A DNA stretch of 64,000 nt from Saturnia japonica (GCA_033032175.1 CM065313.1:16593327-16657326), one strand, 5' to 3'; shown: positions 10,767 to 24,339, counted from the stretch's first letter. Numbers and translations: made by a program. Notes: a model not told the origin generated them from the letters alone.

Positions 10767-11449
10767 ATATATTGCATCAATGATAACAATGTAAATTTAT
10801 TCATCCGGGATCAAATTTATGGAGTTATTTTTTTACGCCAAAGAAGTATTATAACTTCTTACCTGTTGTGTACGTACATAAGTAAAAACAATATATTTTA
10901 AATTGTAATGTTATATTATTTTAGTTTAGTACCTAGGTAATAATAATATTCACTTGTTTTTATCACCGTAAATACTATAGAATTCACATGGGTATTGTGT
11001 AGTTTCTCGAAGGGAAGTCGCGCCAAAGGAATCGGCATATTAGATTGCCTACTGATAGCCTATATATAACCATTAACCTGAAAGAAGCATTCTATATAAA
11101 ATTATTTTTTCAACACAATTTGCTCAAAAAATGCGTTTACGAGGCCTGTATAGATTGTTCGACAGTTAAAAATTACGCACCATACAACGGAATGTGGGGT
11201 AAAATAGGCACTCTCACCTAAGTACCTGCGTGTCTTTTACGGTTTTTTTTTATTTCCTTAATAAATATATAAAAATTCCACCAAGGAGTTTCACATTACG
11301 AGAATATAATAAGCTGAATGATCGAACCTCTTTGAAAGAGCTTTTGATCCATACATTTCTCACTTTAATACGAAAGAGAAATTGAGACGAACGATATAGC
11401 TATTGTACTGTTTTCACGCAAATGTGATGAAAAACGTTGTATGACATGC

Positions 11450-11550
11450 GTGCGGAAGATGGTTTTTGCAAGCCCGTGAATATGGTAAGCCCTCGACTTG
11501 TTCTCGAGCTTACATTCGTCTACTCGTTTGTAAAAACCTACTTACCGCAC
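11450..11550. repeat. 101-nt imperfect hairpin (unit 1)
   Basis: The arm 'gtgcggaagatggtttttgc' pairs with 'gtaaaaacctacttaccgcac', and 'ggtaagccctcga' with 'ctcgagcttac', leaving a loop of about 6 nt. Mismatched positions lie in the middle of the arms. The shape resembles a miRNA precursor or the core of a palindromic MITE. Pairing weakly continues outward ('atgaca' with 'tatcat'). Confidence 0.6.
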
Positions 11551-11944
11551 TAGTATCATAAATAACTATTACAATTAGATCAGTGGTTTCAGAGATTATT
11601 TCCTACAAACATATAGTAACTTTACCTCTTTATAATAGTAACTAACAGCCGCCTACAACTTTATACGCGTTAATTACAGCATCTACAATATTATACATCA
11701 TAACAAGCTAAATTATTAGAGTGGCCACATACAGTCGGCAAAACTACTACAAAATTAAATATAGCATATAAATATCGATCTGATCATAGTTTACTTTAAG
11801 TCAAATTTTTTTATTTAATTAATTATTTTTTAAACATACATACTACATACCTCTTTATAATGGTAGTATATACATACTTATAAATAATATGTTTAAATAA
11901 CTTATTATATACATATATTATTTATTAGTAGAAGTACAATAGTA

Positions 11945-12080
11945 AAATAGGCGGGCGGTACGAACGCGAGATGCGCGCACGCAGCGGCTGTGGCCCATAT
12001 TCGCGTGCTATTTTTCGTCGGGCCGCGCTGCCACTCTATAATTAGATGCACATTGTTTATGGCTGCCGACCGACTAACAT
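11945..12080. promoter_or_regulatory. CpG-rich patch (unit 1), possible regulatory DNA
   Basis: In otherwise AT-rich DNA this stretch is dense in CpG ('gcgagatgcgcgcacgcagc', 'cgtcgggccgcgctgcc'). It is duplicated at about 18257-18392. No start site, TATA or coding sequence follows, so a promoter role is only a possibility. Confidence 0.25.
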
Positions 12081-12711
12081 CGAACAGTTACTCCGCTTAT
12101 ACTTCCTGTATGCTTCGACCATTGTAATATATATTCATCATTTTATTATTTATTACCGTTCCTTTACAATGGAAACTTTGTAAACTTTGTTAGAACACAA
12201 GCTAAATACTACAATAGACATTCATGTATTTTAACTAGCCATTATGTTCTATAAATCTATACGATCCTCATATATTTCGCATAAAATATTCCACACACAT
12301 CGGTACAGAGTACAGCTTCAATTAGCATTAATAAAGGTGTATGTAAAGGCGTTCCTCAGATTACAACCGTAAAAATACGAAAGCAAGTAATCGTAATATT
12401 AACTTTTATCAATTAACCAGTAATAATTTTAAGAGAGGCAGGAGTACAGAGAAATTTCTTTTTGAGATTTCTCTCTACTTAGAGCTGTAGGACTGGTGAA
12501 AGATCGTAGCCAAATAACGCATTGTTGTGTCCCAGCAGTCAGCAGTGAGTAGGGTTTCCAGAGAGCTCCTTGGGGTAGGGGACTTCAAGGTCAGCAACTC
12601 GCTGGTACAACCAAGTGCTACACCCAAACATGTGATACAACTAGACGGGATTGTTTACCAACCTTTGTTGCATAGAAAAAATTATGACTGATAACCTAAA
12701 TTCAATTCAAA

Positions 12712-12795
12712 ATGAACGTCAAAACACTACCACTGGTTCAAAAAACATTCCAGTTATCGAGAAGGGCCGACAAAAACCTTGATCGGGTTTATCAA
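12712..12795 (-). repeat. LINE 3'-UTR remnant (unit 1)
   Basis: 'gaacgtcaaaacactaccac' and 'tcgagaagggccgacaaaa' match the 3'-untranslated segment of the LINE at 38718-39240 ('gaatgtcaaaacactagtac', 'tcgagaagaaccgacaagaa'). Only the untranslated part is left. Confidence 0.65.
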
Positions 12796-15076
12796 AATTT
12801 TTTAGCGAGAGAGAGACACTTCCAGACATCACTTCATTCATAAAACAACCAAATTTAGAGACATTATCCTTGTATCGGTAATCTTACGGAATACAGGAGC
12901 GAAACAAAATGTTTGTTTTTATCAAACAGGATTGAGGTCAAGTTCCTCGTATTGTAACAGTAGCAAGCATAGTATACACAGAGGTATACAAGAAAAGTTA
13001 CAAATATAACATTCTTATTTTCTATTAATTTTGAAAATCTTCCGACGTGCACACAGTGTGCACGCACGTTTACTGCCAAGTAGGCTAAATTCACAAACAA
13101 GTCCCTTATTAGAAATCGGCAAGGACGATTGTTATTATAAGTAATACACTTTTCTTATTGCATCTATGCTGGAAAAATGTAAGTAATATAAATCAATGAA
13201 AATTAAATAAATAAGATACACAAACACCGCTACTAAGACTGATAAATAAATTAATAAATCGACATATCATGTCGACTGTCATTAGGTGAGTTTTAAACTA
13301 TTGCGTTGTTACGGTTTTTGAATCTACTATAATATTCCTGGCCTTGTTTATCCTATATCTGATTACCACAGATAATATTGAAACACTAATAATATATTTA
13401 ATAGCATCTTCAGTACTTCGTTACAACTCAAATTACAAGAGCGCGAACAGCTGAGATAATATGCAAATAGTATAAAATAAAATACCTACAAAAATCTATT
13501 TAAAGATCGTTAGAAGTAGAGCTCGTCCGTTTGGACACTCTCCAACGTTCGGGTTACATTATCGATGTTGTCGTCCTTTTGTTAATGTCGCAAGTACGAC
13601 TAGGAAATAGTTTTCCTTTGTCTTGAAGATAGTTACGAAGGCGAGTCGTGTTCGGAGAAGGTCACAGTCAAAGTGCACTATGTTATCATTACAAGGTTAA
13701 GATTAAGAAAATGGAACTTTATTGATCTATTAGGCAAACGAGAAGTAAGTATTGAATTAATTAAATTTTTGTTTACTGATTTTCAATAGTAGACAATGGA
13801 TATTAATTTATACGGATATTAATTGATTAGAGATAAAAACATCGTTGGCGACTACACGGGTGTGATCGGCACGCGATTCGTAGAAGCGAATGCCAGGTAG
13901 ATAGAACATCGAACATTAAACGTCGTACCCGTCAAGCTGAAAATAGCTCGGAAATCATTTTGTAGACCGTATAGTAAAATAATGTGAAACTCGCGTCATA
14001 CAAAGATATCGATCGCATTTTAGTTTGATCAGGTCTTAATGGCGCGGCTGCTTGCTATCAAACATCGAAAAATATTTGTTTCTAACTAAAACTTCTACAT
14101 TTCTTAAATTAATTTGCTTTTATAATGAAAATAATATGTTCGATGTTACTACATAAAACCTTGTAGTGTGTAATTTGAAACCCAGACATATTTTAATTTT
14201 TTGAATTTCCACTTTACGATAGCTCGTACTTTTGCCTTTAGTTATTATGTTTAGAAAAATAAAGACAAAAATAGAAATAAAACCCTTAAACATGATTTAT
14301 TACTTACGCAAATAATTTTCTTAAAAAGTTAAATAACTACATATAATTATATCGATCCAGTCGACTCCAAAGTTACAAATGACTATTTCATATTATATAC
14401 AAACCCCAATATCCGCACGCCCGGAATAGAAATTGTATGTATGTATTTAAATATTGCAAAAATTTCTGGTGAGAGGAACCTTAACAGTGGGTAGTAAGAT
14501 TTAAAATACTTAAAAAATTAGAAACATATAACCATGGGCATACACCAAACTAATCGTCGAAAGTAAATTGATGGTCTATGCAAGAGTCGAGTCGATTGTG
14601 ACACGCAACTGAGTTGTTTTCCTTCGTTTGTTTCTGTGTCAGTAGGTCAATAGCTGATGACTGCTAACTCACAATTCGCTAACAACTCACGAACCTGTTT
14701 AACAGTATTTAGATACATAAATACACCCGCCGACTAACTTCTCTCTCTATCCGAAATAATTATATAATTGTTTTAATTACTTTAGACGATTCTTTAAATT
14801 TTTTTCAATAAATATATAACTTTATATAAAACGGCCTTATTTTACGTACCAATATAAATATATGATACTTTTTTTAATCGTCCGGAACGTTCAGAAAAAG
14901 TGGACATGGACGTCGGACAGTAATAATCTTTTCGCGATCTTTCGAGTGTTAGTTAAAGAAAAGTAAAGGAAATTTTACTACTTGTTACAGATTTCGATAG
15001 TTACTTTAAAATTATACAGGTAGGTATAAATAAGTTCACAGTTAAAAATAACCAAAAAAACTCATTAAATTGTAAA

Positions 15077-15745
15077 GTATACTAAAATTATAAAGCTGAA
15101 GAGTTTGTTTGTTTGATTGAACGCGCTAATCTCAGGAAGTACTGGTTGGAATGGAAAAATATTTTAATGTTGGATAGCCCATTTATCGAGTAAGCTATAT
15201 GCTATATAACATCACGCTAAGACCAATAGGAGCGGAGCATCAATGAAGAATGTTGCAAAAACGGGAAAAATTTATTCATTTTGAAAGATTACATTGCGTG
15301 CGCTGCGTAAATGGTTAAAGATACTATGATGTGTGACGGAATTGTTTCTCTTAAAAAGTTCTAAAAAGCCCGCGATAGCATATATCTCTTTCTTTTAAGG
15401 TTGACGAAATATAATATTTTTTTTGGTAATAACATTTGTTTTAAAATAATGCATTATTTGCGAAGGTGTTTTTATAAACATAATATTAATCCTTATCTAA
15501 ATAAATACATTATTCATCACAAGTATTTAATTTTGGACAAGATTGCCCTATACATAATTTTATTTCAATCAATATCTTAGGAGATATCACAGTTTTAAGA
15601 TAGCTCAGCAGCAAAATAATAATCATGTACCGCGCGTGCATTTTAGCGGAATGGTGTGGCAGGCGGTATTTGTCTCTGCCTACGTCCCACTCTGTCTAAC
15701 CCTCTCTCTTATGCGATGCAGACGAAGTTGCGCGGGTCAGCTAGT
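15077..15745 (+). mobile_element. Helitron-like element, family A (unit 1)
   Basis: Starts near 'tatactaaaattataaagct', has the family blocks 'gattgaacgcgctaatctca', 'gatagcccatttatcgag', 'aggagcggagcatcaatgaa', and ends 'gaagttgcgcgggtcagctagt' (CTAGT at 15741-15745). It has no inverted repeats and no Rep/helicase frame. The 119-codon frame at 15636-15995 runs out of the element and is incidental. Confidence 0.75.
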
Positions 15746-16028
15746 TTATAATAAATTAAATAATAATATTATGATATTATATTTTAAAAGAAATAAAAGA
15801 ATAAATCGTATTTTTTTTATTTATGGCATAGCATTAAATGAATTAAAGGTCGTTTTTTTTTTAACACTAATATTGGTGCCTTACTATATCTATACTTTTG
15901 TTAACTTTCTTACAATAACCAGCAACTTGATTGTAAAACGTCGTACAAAAATGACAATATCAGTTCATCTGGGTTATACTATATTATCTCAATAGATAGC
16001 ATATACGCCTATGAGAGATTTATAAATA

Positions 16029-16516
16029 CAGTGTAAACTCTTTATAACGAAACTCAAGGGACTGAGCATTTTTTATCGTTATAGAGAGTTATCGTTATAT
16101 GGAGTAAACAAAAAAACAACCAAATTAACAAGAATTTTTAATATGTATGTCTTGTATTTTATTTGGTGGGAATTATCAACCCATTATTGAAAAACACTAG
16201 GACTTATGGATATTTATAATAAATGCTTATAAATTATTGTTTACACATATAGTCTGATAACTTTGTCTGACGTTTTTTGCTATGCCAGTACTTGTTTTGT
16301 ATTATTTTATGTCTTCTGTTACCTGATAATAAACAATAATACCGATAATAAATATTTACTGTCTAAAAATATGAACACATTTCATTGAGAATGGCGTATC
16401 GCTATAAAGAGTGTTTCAATATGTGGGTTTTAACGCAAACCAACCAAGTTGGGCTCACTTCAACGTTATAGGGAGTTTATCGTTATAAAGGATAACGTTA
16501 CAAAGAGTTTACACTG
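16029..16516 (-). mobile_element. Tigger/pogo-type MITE, copy 2 (unit 1)
   Basis: Bounded by 'cagtgtaaactctttataac' and 'aaagagtttacactg' with TA on each side. The interior matches the reverse complement of the copy at 4177-4686 ('ctcaagggactgagc', 'gggctcacttcaacg'). It contains a stretch of about 60 bp ('ggtgggaattatcaaccc...') that the unit-2 copy lacks. Confidence 0.85.
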
Positions 16517-17761
16517 TATTCCGTTTAAGACTGTAATATAAGAAAATCTATATATCAATAGAATACTTTAAAATATTCAAACTTGTTTATGCAATGTTAT
16601 CATTATTTGTTGAGGTGTTTATTGAGTAGGTATAGTTAAAAAAATTAAATAATACGAATCGATTTTATGTTCGACGCTGTAAAACTAAATATAGCTTAAA
16701 GTTTTACAATATTCACGACCAAGTGGTTTGATTATTTAATCAATTGTTAGTTATTTAGTTAACCGACATTGACATGGCACCATGAAATTTGACAAAAAGT
16801 AATGTCATATAGCTTGAAGCACAAGTAAAGGAAAATCGTAAATGAGTAATTATATCACAAAAAATTCTATTATAAACTTATTTGCGAAGTATTGGGACAA
16901 CAGTTTCCAAAGGCAAAGCTAAGTTTGTCCCTCAATATAGTTAATCTTTTCGTTAGAATACTTCGGTGATTTTTTCAGTAGTGAATTTATTTTATTTTAC
17001 CTATTTATTTTGGTAATGTCGCTGCACATTTAGGGATTCCTCGGTGCGCGAGTCCGACTTGCACTCGGCCGGTTTTTTATATATTGCATCAATGATAACA
17101 ATATAAATTTATTCATCCGGGATCAAATTTATGGAGTTATTTTTTTACGCCAAAGAAGTATTATAACTTCTTACCTGTTGTGTACGTACATAAGTAAAAA
17201 CAATATATTTTAAATTGTAATGTTGTGTTATTTTAGTTTAGTACCTAGGTAATAATAATATTCACTTGTTTTTATCACCGTAAATACTATAGAATTCATA
17301 TGGGTATTGTGTAGTTTCTCGAAGGGAAGTCGCGCCAAAGGAATCGGCATATTAGATTGCCTACTGATAGCCTATATATAACCATTAACCTGAAAGAAGC
17401 ATTCTATATAAAATTATTTTTTCAACACAATTTGCTCAAAAAATGCGTTTACGAGGCCTGTATAGATTGTTCGACAGTTAAAAATTACGCACCATACAAC
17501 GGAATGTGGGGTAAAATAGGCACTCTCACCTAAGTACCTGCGTGTCTTTTACGGTTTTTTTTTATTTCCTTAATAAATATATAAAAATTCCACCAAGGAG
17601 TTTCACATTACGAGAATATAATAAGCTGAATGATCGAACCTCTTTGAAAGAGCTTTTGATCCATACATTTCTCACTTTAATACGAAAGAGAAATTGAGAC
17701 GAACGATATAGCTATTGTACTGTTTTCACGCAAATGTGATGAAAAACGTTGTATGACATGC

Positions 17762-17862
17762 GTGCGGAAGATGGTTTTTGCAAGCCCGTGAATATGGTAA
17801 GCCCTCGACTTGTTCTCGAGCTTACATTCGTCTACTCGTTTGTAAAAACCTACTTACCGCAC
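17762..17862. repeat. 101-nt imperfect hairpin (unit 2)
   Basis: Exact counterpart of the hairpin at 11450-11550 in the second duplication unit; I saw no substitution between the two. Confidence 0.6.
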
Positions 17863-19023
17863 TAGTATCATAAATAACTATTACAATTAGATCAGTGGTT
17901 TCAGAGATTATTTCCTACAAACATATAGTAACTTTACCTCTTTATAATAGTAACTAACAGCCGCCTACAACTTTATACGCGTTAATTACAGCATCTACAA
18001 TATTATACATCATAACAAGCTAAATTATTAGAGTGGCCACATACAGTCGGCAAAACTACTACAAAATTAAATATAGCATATAAATATCGATCTGATCATA
18101 GTTTACTTTAAGTCAAATTATTTTTATTTAATTAATTATTTTTTAAACATACATACTACATACCTCTTTATAATGGTAGTATATACATACTTATAAATAA
18201 TATGTTTAAATAACTTATTATATACATATATTATTTATTAGTAGAAGTACAATAGTAAAATAGGCGGGCGGTACGAACGCGAGATGCGCGCACGCAGCGG
18301 CTGTGGCCCATATTCGCGTGCTATTTTTCGTCGGGCCGCGCTGCCACTCTATAATTAGATGCACATTGTTTATGGCTGCCGACCGACTAACATCGAACAG
18401 TTACTCCGCTTATACTTCCTGTATGCTTCGACCATTGTAATATATATTCATCATTTTATTATTTATTACCGTTCCTTTACAATGGAAACTTTGTAAACTT
18501 TGTTAGAACACAAGCTAAATACTACAATAGACATTCATGTATTTTAACTAGCCATTATGTTCTATAAATCTATACGATCCTCATATATTTCGCATAAAAT
18601 ATTCCACACACATCGGTACAGAGTACAGCTTCAATTAGCATTAATAAAGGTGTATGTAAAGGCGTTCCTCAGATTACAACCGTAAAAATACGAAAGCAAG
18701 TAATCGTAATATTAACTTTTATCAATTAACCAGTAATAATTTTAAGAGAGGCAGGAGTACAGAGAAATTTCTTTTTGAGATTTCTCTCTACTTAGAGCTG
18801 TAGGACTGGTGAAAGATCGTAGCCAAATAACGCATTGTTGTGTCCCAGCAGTCAGCAGTGAGTAGGGTTTCCAGAGAGCTCCTTGGGGTAGGGGACTTCA
18901 AGGTCAGCAACTCGCTGGTACAACCAAGTGCTACACCCAAACATGTGATACAACTAGACGGGATTGTTTACCAACCTTTGTTGCATAGAAAAAATTATGA
19001 CTGATAACCTAAATTCAATTCAA

Positions 19024-19107
19024 AATGAACGTCAAAACACTACCACTGGTTCAAAAAACATTCCAGTTATCGAGAAGGGCCGACAAAAACCTTGATCGGG
19101 TTTATCA
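19024..19107 (-). repeat. LINE 3'-UTR remnant (unit 2)
   Basis: Duplicate of the remnant at 12712-12795, carried along by the segmental duplication. Confidence 0.65.
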
Positions 19108-21425
19108 AAATTTTTTAGCGAGAGAGAGACACTTCCAGACATCACTTCATTCATAAAACAACCAAATTTAGAGACATTATCCTTGTATCGGTAATCTTAC
19201 GGAATACAGGAGCGAAACAAAATGTTTGTTTTTATCAAACAGGATTGAGGTCAAGTTCCTCGTATTGTAACAGTAGCAAGCATAGTATACACAGAGGTAT
19301 ACAAGAAAAGTTACAAATATAACATTCTTATTTTCTATTAATTTTGAAAATCTTCCGACGTGCACACAGTGTGCACGCACGTTTACTGCCAAGTAGGCTA
19401 AATTCACAAACAAGTCCCTTATTAGAAATCGGCAAGGACGATTGTTATTATAAGTAATACACTTTTCTTATTGCATCTATGCTGGAAAAATGTAAGTAAT
19501 ATAAATCAATGAAAATTAAATAAATAAGATACACAAACACCGCTACTAAGACTGATAAATAAATTAATAAATCGACATATCATGTCGACTGTCATTAGGT
19601 GAGTTTTAAACTATTGCGTTGTTACGGTTTTTGAATCTACTATAATATTCCTGGCCTTGTTTATCCTATATCTGATTACCACAGATAATATTGAAACACT
19701 AATAATATATTTAATAGCATCTTCAGTACTTCGTTACAACTCAAATTACAAGAGCGCGAACAGCTGAGATAATATGCAAATAGTATAAAATAAAATACCT
19801 ACAAAAATCTATTTAAAGATCGTTAGAAGTAGAGCTCGTCCGTTTGGACACTCTCCAACGTTCGGGTTACATTATCGATGTTGTCGTCCTTTTGTTAATG
19901 TCGCAAGTACGACTAGGAAATAGTTTTCCTTTGTCTTGAAGATAGTTACGAAGGCGAGTCGTGTTCGGAGAAGGTCACAGTCAAAGTGCACTATGTTATC
20001 ATTACAAGGTTAAGATTAAGAAAATGGAACTTTATTGATCTATTAGGCAAACGAGAAGTAAGTATTGAATTAATTAAATTTTTGTTTACTGATTTTCAAT
20101 AGTAGACAATGGATATTAATTATACGGATATTAATTGATTAGAGATAAAAACATCGTTGGCGACTACACGGGTGTGATCGGCACGCGATTCGTAGAAGCG
20201 AATGCCGCCAGGTAGATAGAACATCGAACATTAAACGTCGTACCCGTCAAGCTGAAAATAGCTCGGAAATCATTTTGTAGACCGTATAGTAAAATAATGT
20301 GAAACTCGCGTCATACAAAGATATCGATCGCATTTTAGTTTGATCAGGTCATAATGGCGCGACTGCTGTCAAACATCGAAAAATATTTGTTTCTAACTAA
20401 AACTTCTACATTTCTTAAATTAATTTGCTTTTATAATGAAAATAATATATTCGATGTTACTACATAAAACCTTGTAGTGTGTAATTTGAAACCCAGACAT
20501 ATTTTAATTTTTTGAATTTCCACTTTACGATAGCTCGTACTTTTGCCTTTAGTTATTATGTTTAGAAAAATAAAGACAAAAATAGAAATAAAACCCTTAA
20601 ACATGATTTATTACTTACGCAAATAATTTTCTTAAAAAGTTAAATAACTACATATAATTATATCGATCCAGTCGACTCCAAAGTTACAAATGACTATTTC
20701 ATATTATATACAAACCCCAATATCCGCACGCCCGGAATAGAAATTGTATGTATGTATTTAAATATTGCAAAAATTTCTGGTGAGAGGAACCTTAACAGTG
20801 GGTAGTAAGATTTAAAATACTTAAAAAATTAGAAACATATAACCATGGGCATACACCAAACTAATCGTCGAAAGTAAATTGATGGTCTATGCAAGAGTCG
20901 AGTCGATTGTGACACGCAACTGAGTTGTTTTCCTTCGTTTGTTTCTGTGTCAGTAGGTCAATAGCTGATGACTGCTAACTCACAATTCGCTAACAACTCA
21001 CGAACCTGTTTAACAGTATTTAGATACATAAATACACCCGCCGACTAACTTCTCTCTCTATCCGAAATAATTATATAATTGTTTTAATTACTTTAGACGA
21101 TTCTTTAAATTTTTTTCAATAAATATATAACTTTATATAAAACGGCCTTATTTTACGTACCGATATAAATATATGATACTTTTTTTAATCGTCCGGAACG
21201 TTCAGAAAAAGTGGACATGGACGTCGGACAGTAATAATCTTTTCGCGATCTTTCGAGTGTTAGTTAAAGAAAAGTTGTTTGTATTTAAAATGAACTCCTG
21301 AGTAGTTAAAAGTAAAGGAAATTTTACTACTTGTTACAGATTTCGATAGTTACTTTAAAATTGTACAGGTAGGTATAAATAAGTTCACAGTTAAAAATAA
21401 CCAAAAAAACTCATTAAATTGTAAA

Positions 21426-22095
21426 GTATACTAAAATTATAAAGCTGAAGAGTTTGTTTGTTTGATTGAACGCGCTAATCTCAGGAAGTACTGGTTGGAA
21501 TGGAAAAATATTTTAATGTTGGATAGCCCATTTATCGAGTAAGCTATATGCTATATAACATCACGCTAAGACCAATAGGAGCGGAGCATCAATGAAGAAT
21601 GTTGCAAAAACGGGAAAAATTTATTCATTTTGAAAGATTACATTGCGTGCGCTGCGTAAATGGTTAAAGATACTAAGATGTGTGACGGAATTGTTTCTCT
21701 TAAAAAGTTCTAAAAAAGCCCGCGATAGCATATATCTCTTTCTTTTAAGGTTGACGAAATATAATAATTTTTTTGGTAATAACATTTGTTTTAAAATAAT
21801 GCATTATTTGCGAAGGTGTTTTTATAAACATAATATTAATCCTTATCTAAATAAATACATTATTCATCACAAGTATTTAATTTTGGACAAGATTGCCCTA
21901 TACATAATTTTATTTCAATCAATATCTTAGGAGATATCACAGTTTTAAGATAGCTCAGCAGCAAAATAATAATCATGTACCGCGCGTGCATTTTAGCGGA
22001 ATGGTGTGGCAGGCGGTATTTGTCTCTGCCTACGTCCCACTCTGTCCAACCCTCTCTATTATGCGATGCAGACGAAGTTGCGCGGGTCAGCTAGT
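21426..22095 (+). mobile_element. Helitron-like element, family A (unit 2)
   Basis: Duplicate of the element at 15077-15745, again ending 'gcgggtcagctagt', with several substitutions and an extra A at 'ctaaaaaagcc'. The open frames at 21643-21930 and 21986-22186 have no identifiable content. Confidence 0.75.
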
Positions 22096-22376
22096 TTATA
22101 ATAAATTAAATAATAATATTATGATATTATGTTTTAAAAGAAATAAAAGAATAAATCGTATTTTTTTTATTTATGGCATAGCATAAATTAATTAAAGGTC
22201 GTTTTTTTTTACCACTAATATTGGTGCCTTACTATATCTATACTTTTGTTAACTTTCTTACAATAACCAGCAACTTGATTGTAAAACGTCGTACAAAAAT
22301 GACAATATCAGTTCATCTGGGTTATACTATATTATCTCAATAGATAGCATATACGCCTATGAGAGATTTATAAATA

Positions 22377-22810
22377 CAGTGTAAACTCTTTATAACGAAA
22401 CTCAAGGGACTGAGCATTTTTTGTCGTTATAGAGAGTTATCGTTATATGGAGTAAACAAAAAAACAACCAAATTAACAAGAATTTTTAATATGTATGTCT
22501 TAGATAATAAATGCTTATAAATTATTGTTTACACATATAGTCTGATAACTTTGTCTGACGTTTTTTGCTATGCCAGTACTTGTTTTGTATTATTTTATGT
22601 CTTCTGTTACCTGATAATAAACAATAATACCGATAATAAATATTTACTGTCTAAAAATATGAACACATTTCTTCGTAATAGAGAATGGCGTATCGCTATA
22701 AAGAGTATTTCAATATGTGGGTTTTAACGCAAACCAACCAAGTTGGGCTCACTTCAACGTTATAGGGAGTTTATCATTATAAAGGATAACGTTATAAAGA
22801 GTTTACACTG
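22377..22810 (-). mobile_element. Tigger/pogo-type MITE, copy 3 (unit 2)
   Basis: Same termini and TA flanks as the copy at 16029-16516, but only 434 bp because of an internal deletion after 'atgtatgtctta'. It keeps 'cttcgtaatagagaatggcg', which unit 1 has partly lost. Confidence 0.85.
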
Positions 22811-23064
22811 TATTCCGTTTAAGACTGTAACATTAGAGAATCTATATATCAATAGAATACTTTAAAATATTCAAACTTGTTTATGCAATGTTATTATTAT
22901 TTGTTGAGGTGTTTATTGAGTAGGTATAGTCAAAAAAATTAAATAATACGAATCGATTTTATGTTCGACGCTGTAAAACTAAATATAGCTTAAAGTTTTA
23001 CAATATTCACGACCGAGTGGTTTGATTATTTAATCAATTGTTAGTTATTTAGTTAACCGACATT

Positions 23065-24339
23065 TCCTGTATACAGTGGATGTAGAATAGCTTACAATGT
23101 ATTGCGATGATTACATAATGCCGAGGTAATCGTTCAATACGTTTGAAAATGGTATACCGAATGTGAGTAATCGATGTTACAGACAATAATATATTTTATA
23201 GCAGTTGTGTAAATGAACAAAAGGAAAGACGAGCGATCGTATCGGTCATTCATCCAATGTCACTGTAGTTATACCAGTGTTCCCGGATAAAGTCAATGGA
23301 TAATTAATATGTAAACAAAATTAGATAAACGTCCCTCATTAAAATTTCAATTGTATCGCAGACATTACAGTTTTTTATCGTAAAAATATAATATTACTGT
23401 ATTACTTGTATTGATTTTTTTTTAAAGTCCTATGGGATACATAAATGTTTGTTTAGATGGGACACTTTAATATTAATACAAATATGTAAGTGGATAGCGA
23501 GCGTTAGTTTAAGAATTTATTGAATTTGTCTTTGGCAACTGGGTAAAAACGTCTGTCACCTTTTATCCCATCAAGCGTCTGGAATATGACAATTATTCAG
23601 ATCATATAACTTTTTCTTTAAGTACTTTCTATTAGTACTTTTGTTTCTAATTTAATAAAAAACACAAAACCAAAAAGTCTATATTATAACATAGTATAAT
23701 TTTAGCAGTGTATCCAAAAATATAATTAATTACTTTTGATTATATAATATAATTTATGGCTAATCTATAAGATCTAAAATAAGACACTCATTATGTAACC
23801 ATAATACCTCGTACACAAGTCAATAATTTCCCGGTAACACTAATATAGATGAATCATAGTCGCGGCAGGTAAATCTGTAAAACTGAGCATTTGAATTCCC
23901 GGTACGAGTTATATACTACTTGATTTAATGGTTTCATACATTTATTTGTGTGATTAATCCCTTTATAAACTAAATAACAAACAGCGAATATTACGTTTTG
24001 TACACCCCCGTTTATTGTAGTAGATCGCATGTTGCGTTCTATGCTGTAAGAGTCAGCAATTTCATGTCATCAGAATGGATTACAAAGGCTTCACAAATAT
24101 TATTATTATAATACACACAACTGTAACCAAAATTCCTGGACATTTTTGCTTATATTTTCACCCTGTCATAATCTTTTTATTCTGTTCATATATATATATG
24201 CCGAGCTAGCCAATTTTGTCTTGTGTTGCTATTTTGCTTGCGATACAAAATTACTCTATCGGCGAAGCATTGCATTATTTACGCACTTGTTTGCGTTTAG
24301 TAGTAAAGAACACCCCGTCACTGAAGGTAGCTTCATATA
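23065..24339. other. Unique AT-rich noncoding sequence
   Basis: No gene or named repeat seen between the end of the duplication and the LINE tail; a short (AT)n run occurs near 24188. Confidence 0.45.

Larger units (their letters stand above)
10459..16770 (+). repeat. Tandem segmental duplication, unit 1 (6312 bp)
   Basis: From 'gacatggcaccatgaaattt' to 'gttaaccgacatt' this segment is repeated head-to-tail, nearly identically, at 16771-23064. The offset is 6312 bases over most of the length. The junction 'ccgacatt/gacatggc' has only a TT shared with the sequence before unit 1. The contents are repeats plus unique AT-rich DNA; the 78-codon minus-strand open frame at 12864-13100 recurs at 19177-19413 only because the DNA is duplicated. 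It may be a real duplication or two haplotypes joined by assembly. Confidence 0.95.
16771..23064 (+). repeat. Tandem segmental duplication, unit 2 (6294 bp)
   Basis: Second copy of the segment above, ending 'gttaaccgacatt' before unique 'tcctgtatacag'. Differences from unit 1 are few up to about 20.1 kb and then increase: a 38-bp segment present only here (21276-21313), a loss of about 60 bp in the MITE near 22500, 'gccgccagg' for 'gccagg' near 20205, and scattered substitutions. Confidence 0.95.

Noticed and set aside
13047..13063. Palindrome 'gtgcacacagtgtgcac'
   Set aside because: Perfect but short, isolated and without known factor; duplicated only because the region is.
12864..13100. 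78-codon minus-strand ORF present identically at 19177-19413
   Set aside because: Identity follows from the DNA duplication. There is no domain, and opening and ending codons are as expected by chance. The frame gives no sign of coding constraint because both copies are too similar to test.
15636..15995. 119-codon ORF overlapping the Helitron 3' end
   Set aside because: It begins inside a repetitive element and crosses its border. The other duplication unit has it broken.
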